NCBI GenBank assembly: GCA_047600805.1
Contig: JASGKG010000001.1
Span: 4,154,001-4,218,000, forward strand
Direction: 5' to 3'
DNA length: 64,000 nt
Source: JADKHC01 sp047600805
Lineage (GTDB): Bacteria; Verrucomicrobiota; Verrucomicrobiia; Opitutales; Opitutaceae
Shown: piece after piece, positions 53,793-61,952 of the stretch
Layout: every line of letters begins with the position of its first letter
Position numbering within the stretch: position 1 is the stretch's first letter
The notes under the pieces: model-generated
Databases searched by the model: none
What the model was told of the DNA's origin: nothing
What the model saw: the letters and a program-made list of their open reading frames with translations, nothing else
Position numbers and translations under genes: made by a program

Positions 53793-56128
53793 GAGTGGAC
53801 CTCCTGAAGCAGTTTCATGATATCGGCGCTGACGGCGTCGAGGTCGGCGTCGATCTCGGCGAGGTCGCGCGGGGGCTGGTAGCGATAAAAATGGCGGTTG
53901 AAGGGGATCTCGTAGCCGACGAGGCCGACTTGGTCGTCCTTGGGGTCGCGTTTGGTGGCGTCGATCCAGGCGTCGGGCACGTGGGGCAGGACTTCTTTCT
54001 TAAAATACGTTTCGTTAAGGGCGTCTACGGATTGGTTCGGATCGAGGGCGACGTTTTCGAAGTCGCGGAGGTCGGAGTCAGGTTCGTATTCGACAAGGCC
54101 GGACGAGGCACGGCCCGACGCGAGGTCGGGCCCTACGGGGAAGAGGCCATAGATGGGATCGGGCTTTCCGGGCTTGTGGACCTTTTTGATGACGCGGGCG
54201 GCGGCGGGGTTTTTCCAGGAGACAGCAGCGGTGATTTGTTTTTTCTCCGATGGATCGAGCTTGATGGTGGTGGCGATGAGTTCGTCATCGAAGCGGTTGA
54301 AATTGTCGTGCTGGGCAGTGCCGAGCTTGGCCTGGAGTTGTCGGCCCTTGAGGAGTACGGCGCGCTGCTCGCGCCAAATGGAGGCGGCGAGAAGGTCTTT
54401 CACGAACTTCTCCTTCAACTCGGGGAAGAGGGTCTTGAGGGCGGTGCGGATGTCGGTCTCGTGTTCGTCGAGCTCGCCGTAGGCTTTGTCCTTCGGGTCA
54501 TCGGTCCACTTGCTGCCGTAGGTCTCGTAGATCCAGCGCATGGGGGCTTCGAGCGCGCCGGAGCAGAAGCGGAGGGCGGCGAGACGCTCGTCGCTGAACT
54601 GCCAGGAGAGGCGGAGCGGGCGTTCGATGGTGATGCGACGGTAGCCGAACTCGTGGGTCTTGAAGATTTTGGCCGCGAAGGTTTTTTCCGGCTCGGACTT
54701 GGGCGTGGCGGCGGGGCGACCGCGGGTGCTCTTGGCCTCGGCGGGCTTTTCCAGCGGGCGGGCGTCGATGGCGGTGAAATCGCCGAAGGCGCGGGTGATG
54801 GTCTTGATGTCGGCCTCGCTCATCTCCTGGCGTTTCGAGCCGAGGGATTTTCGCATCTTCTGACAGAGATCGACGCCGTTGATGAGCATGACGCGGCCCT
54901 TGCGCTCGGCGGCTTTTTTGTTGGAAAGAATCCAGACGTAGGTCGCGATGCCGGTGTTGTAGAACATGTCGGTCGGCAGGGCGATGATGGCTTCGAGCAG
55001 ATCGCTTTCGAGAATGTGCCGACGGATCTCAGATTCGCCGGAGCCGGCGCCACCGGTGAAGAGAGGGGAACCATTTAAAATGATACCAATGCGGGCGCCG
55101 CCGTCTTTGGGATCGCGGAGCTTGCTCAGCAGATGGAGCAGGAAGAGCAGTGAGCCGTCGGAGACGCGGGGCAGGCCGGGACCGAACCGGCCGTCGTAAC
55201 CTTTTTCGGCGTGCTCCTTGAGGATATCACCCTCGATCTTTTTCCAATCCACGCCGAAGGGTGGGTTGGAGAGCATGTAGTCGAACTTGTCGGCGTAGAG
55301 TTGGTCGTTTGAAAGGGTGTTGCCGAGTTTGATGCGGGAGACGTCCTGGCCCTTGATGAGCATGTCGCCTTTGCAGATGGCGTAGCTCTCGGGGTTGAGC
55401 TCTTGGCCGAAGGCGCGGATGACGGCGCGAGGATTGAGCTCGTGCACGTACTCCATGCCAGCGGAGAGGAAGCCGCCAGTGCCGGCGGTGGGATCGTAAA
55501 TGGTGCGGATGATGCCGGGCTTGGTGAGGGCGTCGTCGTCCTCCATGAAGACGAGCGAAGTTGTGAGGCGCACGATATCGCGGGGCGTGAAGTGTTCGCC
55601 GGCGGTCTCGTTGGAACTTTCAGCGAAGCGCCGGATGAGTTCCTCGAAGACCAGGCCCATCTCGTGATTGGAAACGATGGCGGGGCTGAGGTCGGACTGG
55701 CGGACGCGCTGGACGACCTTGTAGAGGAGGTTGGCGTCGTTGAGCTGGCCGATGAATTCGGAGAAGTTGAAATACTCGAAGATCTCGCGGGCATCCTTGG
55801 AGAAGGCGGAGATGTAGGAGAGGAGATTGGCTTTGATGCCGGACTCGCCGAGTGTGGAGAGGTCCATTTTCGACGTGTTGAAGAAAGAGAGACCGCCGGT
55901 GGCCCGCAGGAGAAGTTTTTCCTGGGCTTCCTCGGGGAGCTTTTGCTTCGCGAGCTTTTCGGCCTCAGCTAGTACCTTGCTCTTGGTTTCGGCCAGCACG
56001 CATTCGAGGCGGCGAAGGAGGGTAAAGGGGAGAATGATGCGGCCATACTGGCTCTGCTTGAAGTCACCGCGAAGGAGATCGGCGATTGACCAACTATAGG
56101 CGGCGAGGTTGTTGGAAGATTGGGACAT
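53789..56128 (-). CDS. hsdM: Type I restriction-modification DNA adenine methyltransferase
   Basis: A 779-residue N6-adenine methyltransferase. SAM-binding motif I is in IYDPTAGTGGFLSAG (about 213-222) and catalytic motif IV in YMLSNPPFGVDWKK (NPPF about 288). The N-terminal helical domain includes QSQYGRIILPFTLLRRLECV, and FTPRDIVRLTTSLVF is the usual linker. It is long because of a C-terminal extension that binds the specificity subunit (VGYEIPFNRHFYRYQPPRDL). At about residues 664-677 the sequence GPDLASGRASSG is encoded by a REP-like palindrome and looks like an insertion. Overlaps hsdS by four bases. Confidence 0.94.
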   Translation of the reverse strand: MSQSSNNLAAYSWSIADLLRGDFKQSQYGRIILPFTLLRRLECVLAETKSKVLAEAEKLAKQKLPEEAQEKLLLRATGGLSFFNTSKMDLSTLGESGIKANLLSYISAFSKDAREIFEYFNFSEFIGQLNDANLLYKVVQRVRQSDLSPAIVSNHEMGLVFEELIRRFAESSNETAGEHFTPRDIVRLTTSLVFMEDDDALTKPGIIRTIYDPTAGTGGFLSAGMEYVHELNPRAVIRAFGQELNPESYAICKGDMLIKGQDVSRIKLGNTLSNDQLYADKFDYMLSNPPFGVDWKKIEGDILKEHAEKGYDGRFGPGLPRVSDGSLLFLLHLLSKLRDPKDGGARIGIILNGSPLFTGGAGSGESEIRRHILESDLLEAIIALPTDMFYNTGIATYVWILSNKKAAERKGRVMLINGVDLCQKMRKSLGSKRQEMSEADIKTITRAFGDFTAIDARPLEKPAEAKSTRGRPAATPKSEPEKTFAAKIFKTHEFGYRRITIERPLRLSWQFSDERLAALRFCSGALEAPMRWIYETYGSKWTDDPKDKAYGELDEHETDIRTALKTLFPELKEKFVKDLLAASIWREQRAVLLKGRQLQAKLGTAQHDNFNRFDDELIATTIKLDPSEKKQITAAVSWKNPAAARVIKKVHKPGKPDPIYGLFPVGPDLASGRASSGLVEYEPDSDLRDFENVALDPNQSVDALNETYFKKEVLPHVPDAWIDATKRDPKDDQVGLVGYEIPFNRHFYRYQPPRDLAEIDADLDAVSADIMKLLQEVHS
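54094..54137 (-). repeat. REP-like palindrome inside hsdM
   Basis: On the minus strand: GTAGGG head, then hairpin arms GGCCCGAC / GTCGGGCC (plus coordinates 54112-54119 and 54125-54132) with a five-base loop. It is translated in frame as part of hsdM. The head and layout match the units at 44192 and 44343. Confidence 0.6.
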
Positions 56129-56430
56129 GAGTTGCGAAGGCGAAAATTAGGAAACGAAAATTCAGGCACCGAGTTTATGGGGATGCGTCAAACGGGCCGC
56201 CGAGTATTCAAGTAGTTGTCGATTCAGTTCTGGGGTCATTCCTCCGATCTGGGAACCGAGGCTGGAAACACTAGGCAGGATCTTAACCACTAGGACGGCA
56301 ATCCCAGAATTACGCGTGCCTCAATATGTAAGCGAACGTATGCCGGCTAATACGAATACAAATACGGAGCCGCGTGCAACTTGGCTACCCAGCAAGTTCG
56401 TGGGATGACCACGCCGCCGGATAACAATAA
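56129..56430. promoter_or_regulatory. Gap between XRE regulator and hsdM
   Basis: Presumably holds the hsdM promoter. A short minus-strand frame ends at 56162 (reads MTPELNRQLLEYSAARLTHP after a GGAGG just before the Met) but is too short to support. Confidence 0.3.
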
Positions 56431-56697
56431 TCAACCGGCTGTACGCCGTGGGTATTTCGTGCGCGTTTGAAGACCAGCCATGAGAACATCCGATGAGCAG
56501 CCTAGCGATTCTTGCAGGCGTGCTGCTGTGGTTATGAGTATGTTGGTTTGGCCGGCCTCGATCTTTTGAAGAGTGCGAATGTTGATATCCGCCAGTTCGG
56601 CAAGCCGTTCCTGTGTCAACCGCCTCGCTACACGCTCCCGCCGGAGGTTATCTCCGAACACTTTTAGCTGACGGGCGATAGTAGGCGAAAACGGCAC
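56431..56697 (-). CDS. XRE-family transcriptional regulator (controller-like)
   Basis: An 88-residue helix-turn-helix protein: LRRERVARRLTQERLAELAD, then INIRTLQKIEAGQTN, the usual XRE pattern, resembling C proteins of restriction systems. GTG start at 56697; no in-frame ATG. It lies directly upstream of hsdM, same direction, and its start codon sits inside the first of two inverted repeats (see 56691-56747). Likely autoregulates and also controls the divergent gene at 56774, and may time methylation before restriction on entry into a new host. Confidence 0.85.
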   Translation of the reverse strand: MPFSPTIARQLKVFGDNLRRERVARRLTQERLAELADINIRTLQKIEAGQTNILITTAARLQESLGCSSDVLMAGLQTRTKYPRRTAG

Positions 56698-56747
56698 GCC
56701 CCATCATGCCGTACAGCAGACTTTGACAGAACGGCACGATATGCCGT
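56691..56747. promoter_or_regulatory. Two ACGGCA...TGCCGT inverted repeats (candidate operator)
   Basis: ACGGCA 56691-56696 with TGCCGT 56707-56712 (10-base spacer), and ACGGCA 56731-56736 with TGCCGT 56742-56747 (5-base spacer). They lie between the divergent XRE and unknown genes, the first overlapping the XRE start codon. Repeated palindromes are the usual sites of XRE controller proteins. Confidence 0.7.
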
Positions 56748-56773
56748 AAAGAGACAACCCTCCTCCAACAGCT

Positions 56774-58045
56774 ATGCCTCATCAACAATTCCTCACGGCC
56801 TTGTCTTCCAGTGGCATCGCTGCACTGATCCAGCAGGCGATGCGGCGAGTCATCTATGCTGCGCCAGGGATACAGATCGCGGTGGCGAAGGCACTCGCTG
56901 AGTTGGCGGCCGGTACTCTGAGGCCGATTGTAAATGTGAACGTCGATTTCGACGAACGTGTCTTGCGAATGGGATACGGAACCTTGGAAGCGGTCGAGGT
57001 GTTGCGTGCTGCAGGAATCGAACCGACGCACTCTCCCGGATTTCGTAGCGGCATCCTGATCGTTGACGATCGTGGTTGGGTGTTCACACCGACGGCGCTC
57101 TATCTTGAGCAAGAACCGCAAAGCATCGAAACACCCAACGCTTTGGAGCTAGGTGAGGAACAAGTTTCGGCATTGGCGCTAAGGCTTTCACCGGAGGTTA
57201 GGGAAGAGTGTATTGAGAGTGCCATTACACCGCAAATCGCGGCTGAGATATCGGCGATTCCCCTGGAATTGGCTGCGGAACCTATCCCTCTGGCGCACTT
57301 CGACTATGTGAAACAGGCGATTAGCGATGCGCCTCCCGTAAAATTTGATGTGGTCCGTCAAGTGCGTGTCTTCGAGCCGTACATACAATATGTCGAGCTG
57401 TCCCTGACCGGTGCCGCAGTACAGCGGCATCGAATCCGCATCCCGAAGGAACTGCAAACACTCGGGCAATCGAAGGATCTCGAGGGGAAACTGAAGACTA
57501 CGTTTGATCTTATCGAGAGAGGTAGTTCGCTTTCATCCAAGGCGCTTGAAGAGGAGTTGAGTGATATACGGCGGCGACTGACGCCGTCATTGGGCAAAGA
57601 TCACGGTCGGGTAATTCTTAAGAATGCGAAGCCGAGACTTGCTGAACGGCTTACGCGGCTGCGAGCCATGCTCGAGGCACACCAAGCCAAGGTTGAATCT
57701 GAGTTGCAGAACAAAATAGACGACTCCAAGAAGCAGATCACCAATTATTACTTACCCTTGGTTATAGAGAATCCGCCAGACGCTTTGGTGGGGAGCCTCA
57801 TCAGGGTAACGGACGAAGATGCGCGCGTTTGGGTAGAGGAGATATTAGCTTCGGTTTTTCCCACTGCGGGGGATTTGCTTTCGAAGATGACGCTGGAAGT
57901 ACGGTTCAAGGATGTGACTTTCGAGACGCTTAACCGGCCTGATTTCATGGCTTCCGTTGAAACCGCATTTCCAAAGGTCGATTGGGAGAAAGCCTACCGC
58001 GAATTTAAGGCAGCAGGTGAGGAGCAACCTACTCTTGAGAATTAG
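56774..58045 (+). CDS. Unknown protein divergent from the restriction operon
   Basis: A 423-residue protein with no signal or membrane segment. Not recognised. Residues about 10-125 (LIQQAMRRVIYAAPGIQIAVAKALAELA, then GILIVDDRGWVFTPTALYLE) look like an alpha/beta PLD-like or sensor-type fold, but no HKD pair is seen. The middle (about 215-335) is Lys/Glu-rich with a probable coiled coil (LAERLTRLRAMLEAHQAKVE). It shares the operator region with the XRE regulator, so it is part of the same regulated module. Possible restriction accessory or alternative defence component; this is inference. Confidence 0.6.
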   Translation: MPHQQFLTALSSSGIAALIQQAMRRVIYAAPGIQIAVAKALAELAAGTLRPIVNVNVDFDERVLRMGYGTLEAVEVLRAAGIEPTHSPGFRSGILIVDDRGWVFTPTALYLEQEPQSIETPNALELGEEQVSALALRLSPEVREECIESAITPQIAAEISAIPLELAAEPIPLAHFDYVKQAISDAPPVKFDVVRQVRVFEPYIQYVELSLTGAAVQRHRIRIPKELQTLGQSKDLEGKLKTTFDLIERGSSLSSKALEEELSDIRRRLTPSLGKDHGRVILKNAKPRLAERLTRLRAMLEAHQAKVESELQNKIDDSKKQITNYYLPLVIENPPDALVGSLIRVTDEDARVWVEEILASVFPTAGDLLSKMTLEVRFKDVTFETLNRPDFMASVETAFPKVDWEKAYREFKAAGEEQPTLEN

Positions 58046-58178
58046 ATCATGCGAATGGTTTTATGAGAGGTAACGACCTACTGGGACTTTTCAAACGATT
58101 CGGCTGCTGAGCTTGGGTAAGTTGATTCTGGAGACTGGCCTATTTGACTTGCAGGCCTGGATGGCCACTTTGCGTGGC

Positions 58179-58866
58179 ATGTGCAACCGCTACACCGCAC
58201 AAAATCCGGTTTTGATCGGTGAAATGGTTTTTGAGGAGTTCGACATCCGCTGGCCGCATCAACCGGCTCGGTTCAATATTGCGCCTGGTGAGTTGCTGCC
58301 GTCCATTGTTCGTCGCGACGACCTTTTGCCAGAGGCTCGGGAAATGCGTTGGGGATTCGTGCCAGCCTGGGACAAATCCGAAAAGCCCAAAATCGCACCC
58401 ACGAACGCGATGGCGGAGACCGTGGCCGAAAAGCCGATGTTCAAGCAGGCGCTGCAAAAGCGGTGCTGTTCTGATTCCCGCAGGCGGGTTCATCGAATGG
58501 CAAAAATTGTCACCGAAAGAAAAGCAGCCGTATCACTTCACGATGGCAGACGGCCGGCCGTTCTACTTCGCGGGGATTTTTGAACCAGGCACCGACAGCC
58601 AACCCGGAACGTTCGCAATCCTGACGACCTCGCCGAACAAACTTATGGAGCCAATTCACAACCGCATGCCGGTGATTTTGCGTAAAGCGGCGGCGAAAGA
58701 ATGGCTGAATCCGCAACCGTTGGCGGCCAGCGAACTTGCCAGACTGACCGCGCCATTCCCTGCCGAGGAAATGAAGGCTGTTGCGGTATCACGGTTGATC
58801 AGCAATTCGCGCAACGATTATGCCGAAGCGCTGGCGCCTTACGTGCCAGAGCCTACGCTCTTTTGA
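58179..58866 (+). pseudogene. SRAP-family (YedK/HMCES-like) gene with a frameshift
   Basis: Frame 1 from ATG 58179 gives MCNRYTAQNPVLIGEMVF with the catalytic Cys2 and the WGFVPAWDKS block, ending near FKQALQKRC. The rest continues in a second frame from about 58465: VLIPAGGFIEWQKLSPKEKQ, PYHFTMADGRPFYFAGI, LTTSPNKLMEPIHNRMPVIL, ending at 58866. The canonical run is continuous, so an indel lies at about 58460-58475. SRAP proteins crosslink to abasic sites in single-stranded DNA and protect forks. This copy is probably inactive unless translational frameshifting or an assembly error explains it. Confidence 0.85.
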
Positions 58867-59044
58867 ATCGTTGCGCTGCTACCGTTCTCGAATCGGTAAA
58901 GTTTGTATTCACCAACCAATGAAAAAAGTTGCGTAGGGTTTTCCCCTTCACAATTGGCTTGCTCGTAATTCGGTGTCCGAAATCTTCGCACCCCGTCAGT
59001 CAAACCATCTCATGGACGTAGCGAAAAACATCCAGCTGGTTTAG

Positions 59045-59067
59045 CCCTCCTTTCTCGGAGGGTTTTT
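59045..59067 (+). terminator. Intrinsic terminator 1 in non-coding cluster
   Basis: CCCTCC (59045-59050) pairs with GGAGGG (59057-59062), then TTTTTC. Confidence 0.75.
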
Positions 59068-59147
59068 CTTTTACGGCGCTGTTAGCGCATTGACTGCAAC
59101 AAACAGGGCAATCTGACGCGACGGCTTTCAAGCGCACCAAATAAAAA

Positions 59148-59169
59148 GCCCCAGCCATAAGGCCGGGGC
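59148..59169 (-). terminator. Terminator-like hairpin 2 in non-coding cluster
   Basis: GCCCC-A-GCC with ATAA loop and GGC-C-GGGGC (one mismatch). On the minus strand it runs into TTTTTA. Confidence 0.6.
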
Positions 59170-59339
59170 GATTCCATAACTAAGCCGTTCAATTATTATC
59201 GGGCTTAGCGATTGGTAAAGGTTGTTTCTTAAGTCCCCAAAAGGTAGATTATCGGCTTGCGTACATGCCGCGGCTAACCATCTCTAAATATCCCTCCCGC
59301 CAAAAACCGCGATGTAGAGCTTAGCTCCATTCGGTTTCT

Positions 59340-59366
59340 GCCCTCTCGCAAGAGAGGGCTTTTTTG
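59340..59366 (+). terminator. Intrinsic terminator 3 in non-coding cluster
   Basis: GCCCTCTC / GAGAGGGC perfect eight-base-pair stem, loop GCAA, then TTTTTT. Confidence 0.8.
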
Positions 59367-59509
59367 TGCCGTTGTGCAGCGAGGGTGAGTAGAAGTTCTC
59401 ACAGGTTATTTAGAATGCCGAACCGGCATATTGGTATTGATTGCCGGTAAGAAGAGGGTTTGTGTTTCCAGTATGCCTCAGGGAGCAGACAGCTTCAGAA
59501 ATGGGATAT

Positions 59510-59537
59510 GCCAGCCAGTACAGCGGGGCTGGCTTTT
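59510..59537 (+). terminator. Intrinsic terminator 4 just upstream of 59558 gene
   Basis: GCCAGCC (59510-59516) pairs with GGCTGGC (59527-59533), loop of 10, then TTTT. It sits 21 bases before the next start codon, so the next gene needs a separate promoter or readthrough. Confidence 0.65.
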
Positions 59538-59557
59538 GACCTTAGCTGGAGAATACA

Positions 59558-60184
59558 ATGTGCGACATCATCATCAACGTATGCGGTCTGATCATTAGCG
59601 GGCTTATTGGCCTTTTAACGGCATTGCTCATCGAGAAAGCAAAGCGTCCGTCGCTCCACATCCTCACATGTGACCACACTGAGCATAAGATCAATGGACT
59701 ACCTATGAGGTCGGTTCATCTGCTCATCCGGCATTCAGGTGTTCGCTGCTTTAAAAAGTGGATATACCCGGCGCCTGCGTTGGCCTGTGTTGTTAGGATT
59801 CGTATTTTCAGGGAAGACGGCGTCGAGGCTCTTCCGGCACCTTTCGACGCAAGGTGGACAGGATCACAGCAACCGCCCGAATTTCAAATCGGAGGTAATG
59901 GGATTTGGCCGAGTGTTTTTGAGATGCTAAAGAAGAGGGATATTTTTCCGCACACTGAAGAGAAGGTCGATATTTGCATCAAGTATCAGGGTGAGGATTC
60001 GTGTTATGTCTTTAATAACTCGAGTTATGTCCTTGGTTATAAATCCGAAAAGCAGAAGTTACTTCACGGCAGTTATATTGTAGAAGCTACCGTTCAGTCT
60101 GGCGATATTGCGATATCTAAGCGTGTAAGACTGAGGAACGATTTTCCGAAGGATGATTTTAGAATTGAAGAAATTCAGAGCTAG
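59558..60184 (+). CDS. Membrane-anchored hypothetical protein
   Basis: A 208-residue protein with an N-terminal membrane helix (IIINVCGLIISGLIGLLTALLIE) and a soluble domain of unknown fold. AT-richer codon use than the chromosome (for example many AAT, GAT, TTT), suggesting foreign origin. No motif recognised. Sits between the non-coding terminator cluster and repeat-protein fragments. Confidence 0.55.
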   Translation: MCDIIINVCGLIISGLIGLLTALLIEKAKRPSLHILTCDHTEHKINGLPMRSVHLLIRHSGVRCFKKWIYPAPALACVVRIRIFREDGVEALPAPFDARWTGSQQPPEFQIGGNGIWPSVFEMLKKRDIFPHTEEKVDICIKYQGEDSCYVFNNSSYVLGYKSEKQKLLHGSYIVEATVQSGDIAISKRVRLRNDFPKDDFRIEEIQS

Positions 60185-60327
60185 CCAATCGCTAGCGAAT
60201 ATCGCGGCCGTCATGCCGTCTATTGCGAACTTGTCGCTCGGGGTTGTGGCGTGACTCACCGCCACATGTACTCTCCGTTGCAGTTGGTTCGTGATCAATT
60301 CGAGAACTCCTCGATATAGCACAGAGC

Positions 60328-60582
60328 TTACACTTCCAGCGTCACCGACGTTTTGCCGAACCTCGCGATTGCTTCTAAGGTAGATTTGTCCATTGCCGAT
60401 GCGTTCCTGATGGTGATTTTTCCACCGTTAGTCACGCAAAGCTGGGCGATATTTTCAACGGTAGCCGTAGCGAACATCGTCGCATCGATTGAAAGACTTG
60501 CCCCTTTTTTGGCCAAGAATTCGAGTGTCTTAGTTCCGATTGCTATAGCCGATAAATAGATCAGCCGTGGTGTTTGTGGCAA
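60328..60582 (-). CDS. Fragment of a short-repeat protein
   Basis: An 84-codon frame with TTG start, preceded directly by an in-frame stop. The sequence falls into three imperfect repeats of about 24 residues: TLEFLAKKGASLSIDATMFA, TVENIAQLC...KITIRNASAM, and TLEAIARFGKTSVTLEV. The repeat pattern (L-E-x-IA-x-x-G, then a short strand) suggests a beta-rich solenoid. The first unit is incomplete, so the gene may be truncated at its 5' end. Confidence 0.5.
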   Translation of the reverse strand: MPQTPRLIYLSAIAIGTKTLEFLAKKGASLSIDATMFATATVENIAQLCVTNGGKITIRNASAMDKSTLEAIARFGKTSVTLEV

Positions 60583-60611
60583 TCACCTGTTTAGCGAAGA
60601 TCCTTTCCGCG

Positions 60612-60857
60612 TTACCACATCCAAGGGTTGCCGCGTCCATGGTCAACATTCGGTGGGATCGTGGCGAGCTTCTCGGCTTTCCCGAGTTTCACGGCGCGAT
60701 TGAGGATTGTCTCGGCAGCGGTCTGATGGCGAGAGGCGAACCCGTCGATGTAGAGTGCTTGGTCAAGCCATTCACGTTTCTTAAACCATTCCGACAGAAT
60801 CCAACGACCGCCTCCATTTACCGCCGCGGCATCGGCGTTGACCCAAGCTCGCAACAA
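60612..60857 (-). CDS. Hypothetical protein with possible upstream extension
   Basis: An 81-codon frame (TTG at 60857) with good wobble use (mostly G/C third positions) reading ADAAAVNGGGRWILSEWFKK and RHQTAAETILNRAVK. The frame stays open upstream to about 61016 without an ATG or GTG, so the N-terminus is uncertain, or the gene is a fragment. No function recognised. Lies 29 bases upstream of the repeat fragment on the same strand. Confidence 0.35.
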   Translation of the reverse strand: MLRAWVNADAAAVNGGGRWILSEWFKKREWLDQALYIDGFASRHQTAAETILNRAVKLGKAEKLATIPPNVDHGRGNPWMW

Positions 60858-61163
60858 AAAGAGGTAGGTTTTACGTTTTGGCAGAGCAGGCGTGAGGATA
60901 ATTCCCGCGCCTTTTCGTGGCGAGAAACGACCGCCGGCCGCGTTGGGGGGGCAAACTGGTCGTGTGACGAAGGCGAATGAGGGCTGTAGGAAGGGATTGG
61001 AAAGGCATGCCCTACCTTAAGCGATATGGTGGGACATCGGCAGGCCTGGGGCAAACGGCGCGACCAAGCTTTTACGCCTCAACTGTTTCAAAATTGACGC
61101 AACTGACAGATATCAGAATGGTGGTACGGCCCTTACTACGCGTGCAGACCACTAGCTCTTAGT
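60858..61163. other. Non-coding stretch before HipA-like gene
   Basis: No clear gene. A GTAGGG-headed stretch on the minus strand at about 61009-61014 resembles the start of the REP-like units but without a good hairpin. Confidence 0.3.
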
Positions 61164-61952
61164 ATGCATCCCCCTAACGTTCCTGTAGTCACGGCGAGGA
61201 CATTCCACAAACGACTCACGAAAGGACACTCTTCACCGTTGTTGGTGAGTGCTATTGGCGAAGCGAATGCCCCTTTAGATGTCGTTGTTAAACTTCGCGC
61301 GCGCGTGCATGGTGCAGGCGTTGGTCTTGCGGCTGAACTTATCGCTTCCTTGTTCGCGTGCGATCTAGGAATATCGCTCGCACCACCGGTATTGGTTATA
61401 GTGGAAGCGGATTTGGCAGACCAAGCGGCGCAGCCGCGTGATGTGAATGACATCACCGCGTCGGCAGGTGTTAATTTCGGATCACGCTTTCTCCAACCAG
61501 CGGCCACTTTAAGTGTAGGTCCTGAGTTGCCGTCATGGTTAGTGGAGGAAGCTGGGCAACTGCTTGCATTCGACGCATTGATTCAAAACACAGATCGGCA
61601 CCCGGATAAGCCAAATTGTTTGGTATACCGCAACGAAATCGTCCCGATTGATCACGAGCTCGCTTTCCCGTTTCTTCACGGTCAGCTTTTGCCGCAGCCG
61701 TGGATGGCCCGGGGGCTTGAGTTTTTGCGAACCCACGTCGTTTTCGAGCGATTGCTGGGCCAGTTGCCCAGTTTTGACCGAATAGAAGCTAACGCGGCTA
61801 AGATTACCGATGAACGGTTGGCCTCTTATCGTGCTGCAATTCCTACAGCTTGGAATGCTGAAAATGAGGTGAAACAAGCCACTGATTTTCTGATGGAGTT
61901 GCGGCCTTATGTTCCCCATGTATTGTCTGAACTAAGGAGCATGCTGAGATGA
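61164..61952 (+). CDS. HipA-family kinase-like protein
   Basis: A 262-residue protein of the small HipA-like kinase group. Blocks: DVVVKLRAR (possible ATP-anchoring Lys), LAAELIASLFACDLGISL, GVNFGSRFLQPAATL, and the key stretch FDALIQNTDRHPDKPNCLVY (catalytic Asp-Arg-His) with IPIDHELAF (metal Asp). HipA toxins phosphorylate glutamyl-tRNA synthetase in persistence modules; the small HipA-like proteins with DUF3037 partners are of unknown target. Its stop overlaps the start of the next gene by four bases, so the two work together. Confidence 0.85.
   Translation: MHPPNVPVVTARTFHKRLTKGHSSPLLVSAIGEANAPLDVVVKLRARVHGAGVGLAAELIASLFACDLGISLAPPVLVIVEADLADQAAQPRDVNDITASAGVNFGSRFLQPAATLSVGPELPSWLVEEAGQLLAFDALIQNTDRHPDKPNCLVYRNEIVPIDHELAFPFLHGQLLPQPWMARGLEFLRTHVVFERLLGQLPSFDRIEANAAKITDERLASYRAAIPTAWNAENEVKQATDFLMELRPYVPHVLSELRSMLR

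Larger units (their letters stand above)
58867..59557. ncRNA. Non-coding stretch with four terminator-like hairpins
   Basis: About 690 bases with no frame longer than about 60 codons. Hairpins with T tracts at 59045-59067 (plus), 59148-59169 (minus), 59340-59366 (plus) and 59510-59537 (plus). Two of the plus units have the same build: an accatctc block, a short stem (AAAC/GTTT or AAACCG/CGGTTT), then the terminator. That suggests small RNAs; promoters were not identified. Listed as a candidate only. Confidence 0.35.

Noticed and set aside
58113..58866. Two independent overlapping genes in the SRAP region
   Set aside because: The two frames continue one SRAP domain across a single frameshift, so they are one broken gene.
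44608..58942. Shared 11-mer TGCGTAGGGTT near the integrase start and in the non-coding cluster
   Set aside because: Hundreds of such 11-mer pairs are expected by chance in a window of this size.
45901..59220. Recurring TTGGTAAAG-like motif at 45901, 58894 and 59212
   Set aside because: The shared core is only 7 bases (GGTAAAG); chance copies are expected in 64 kb.
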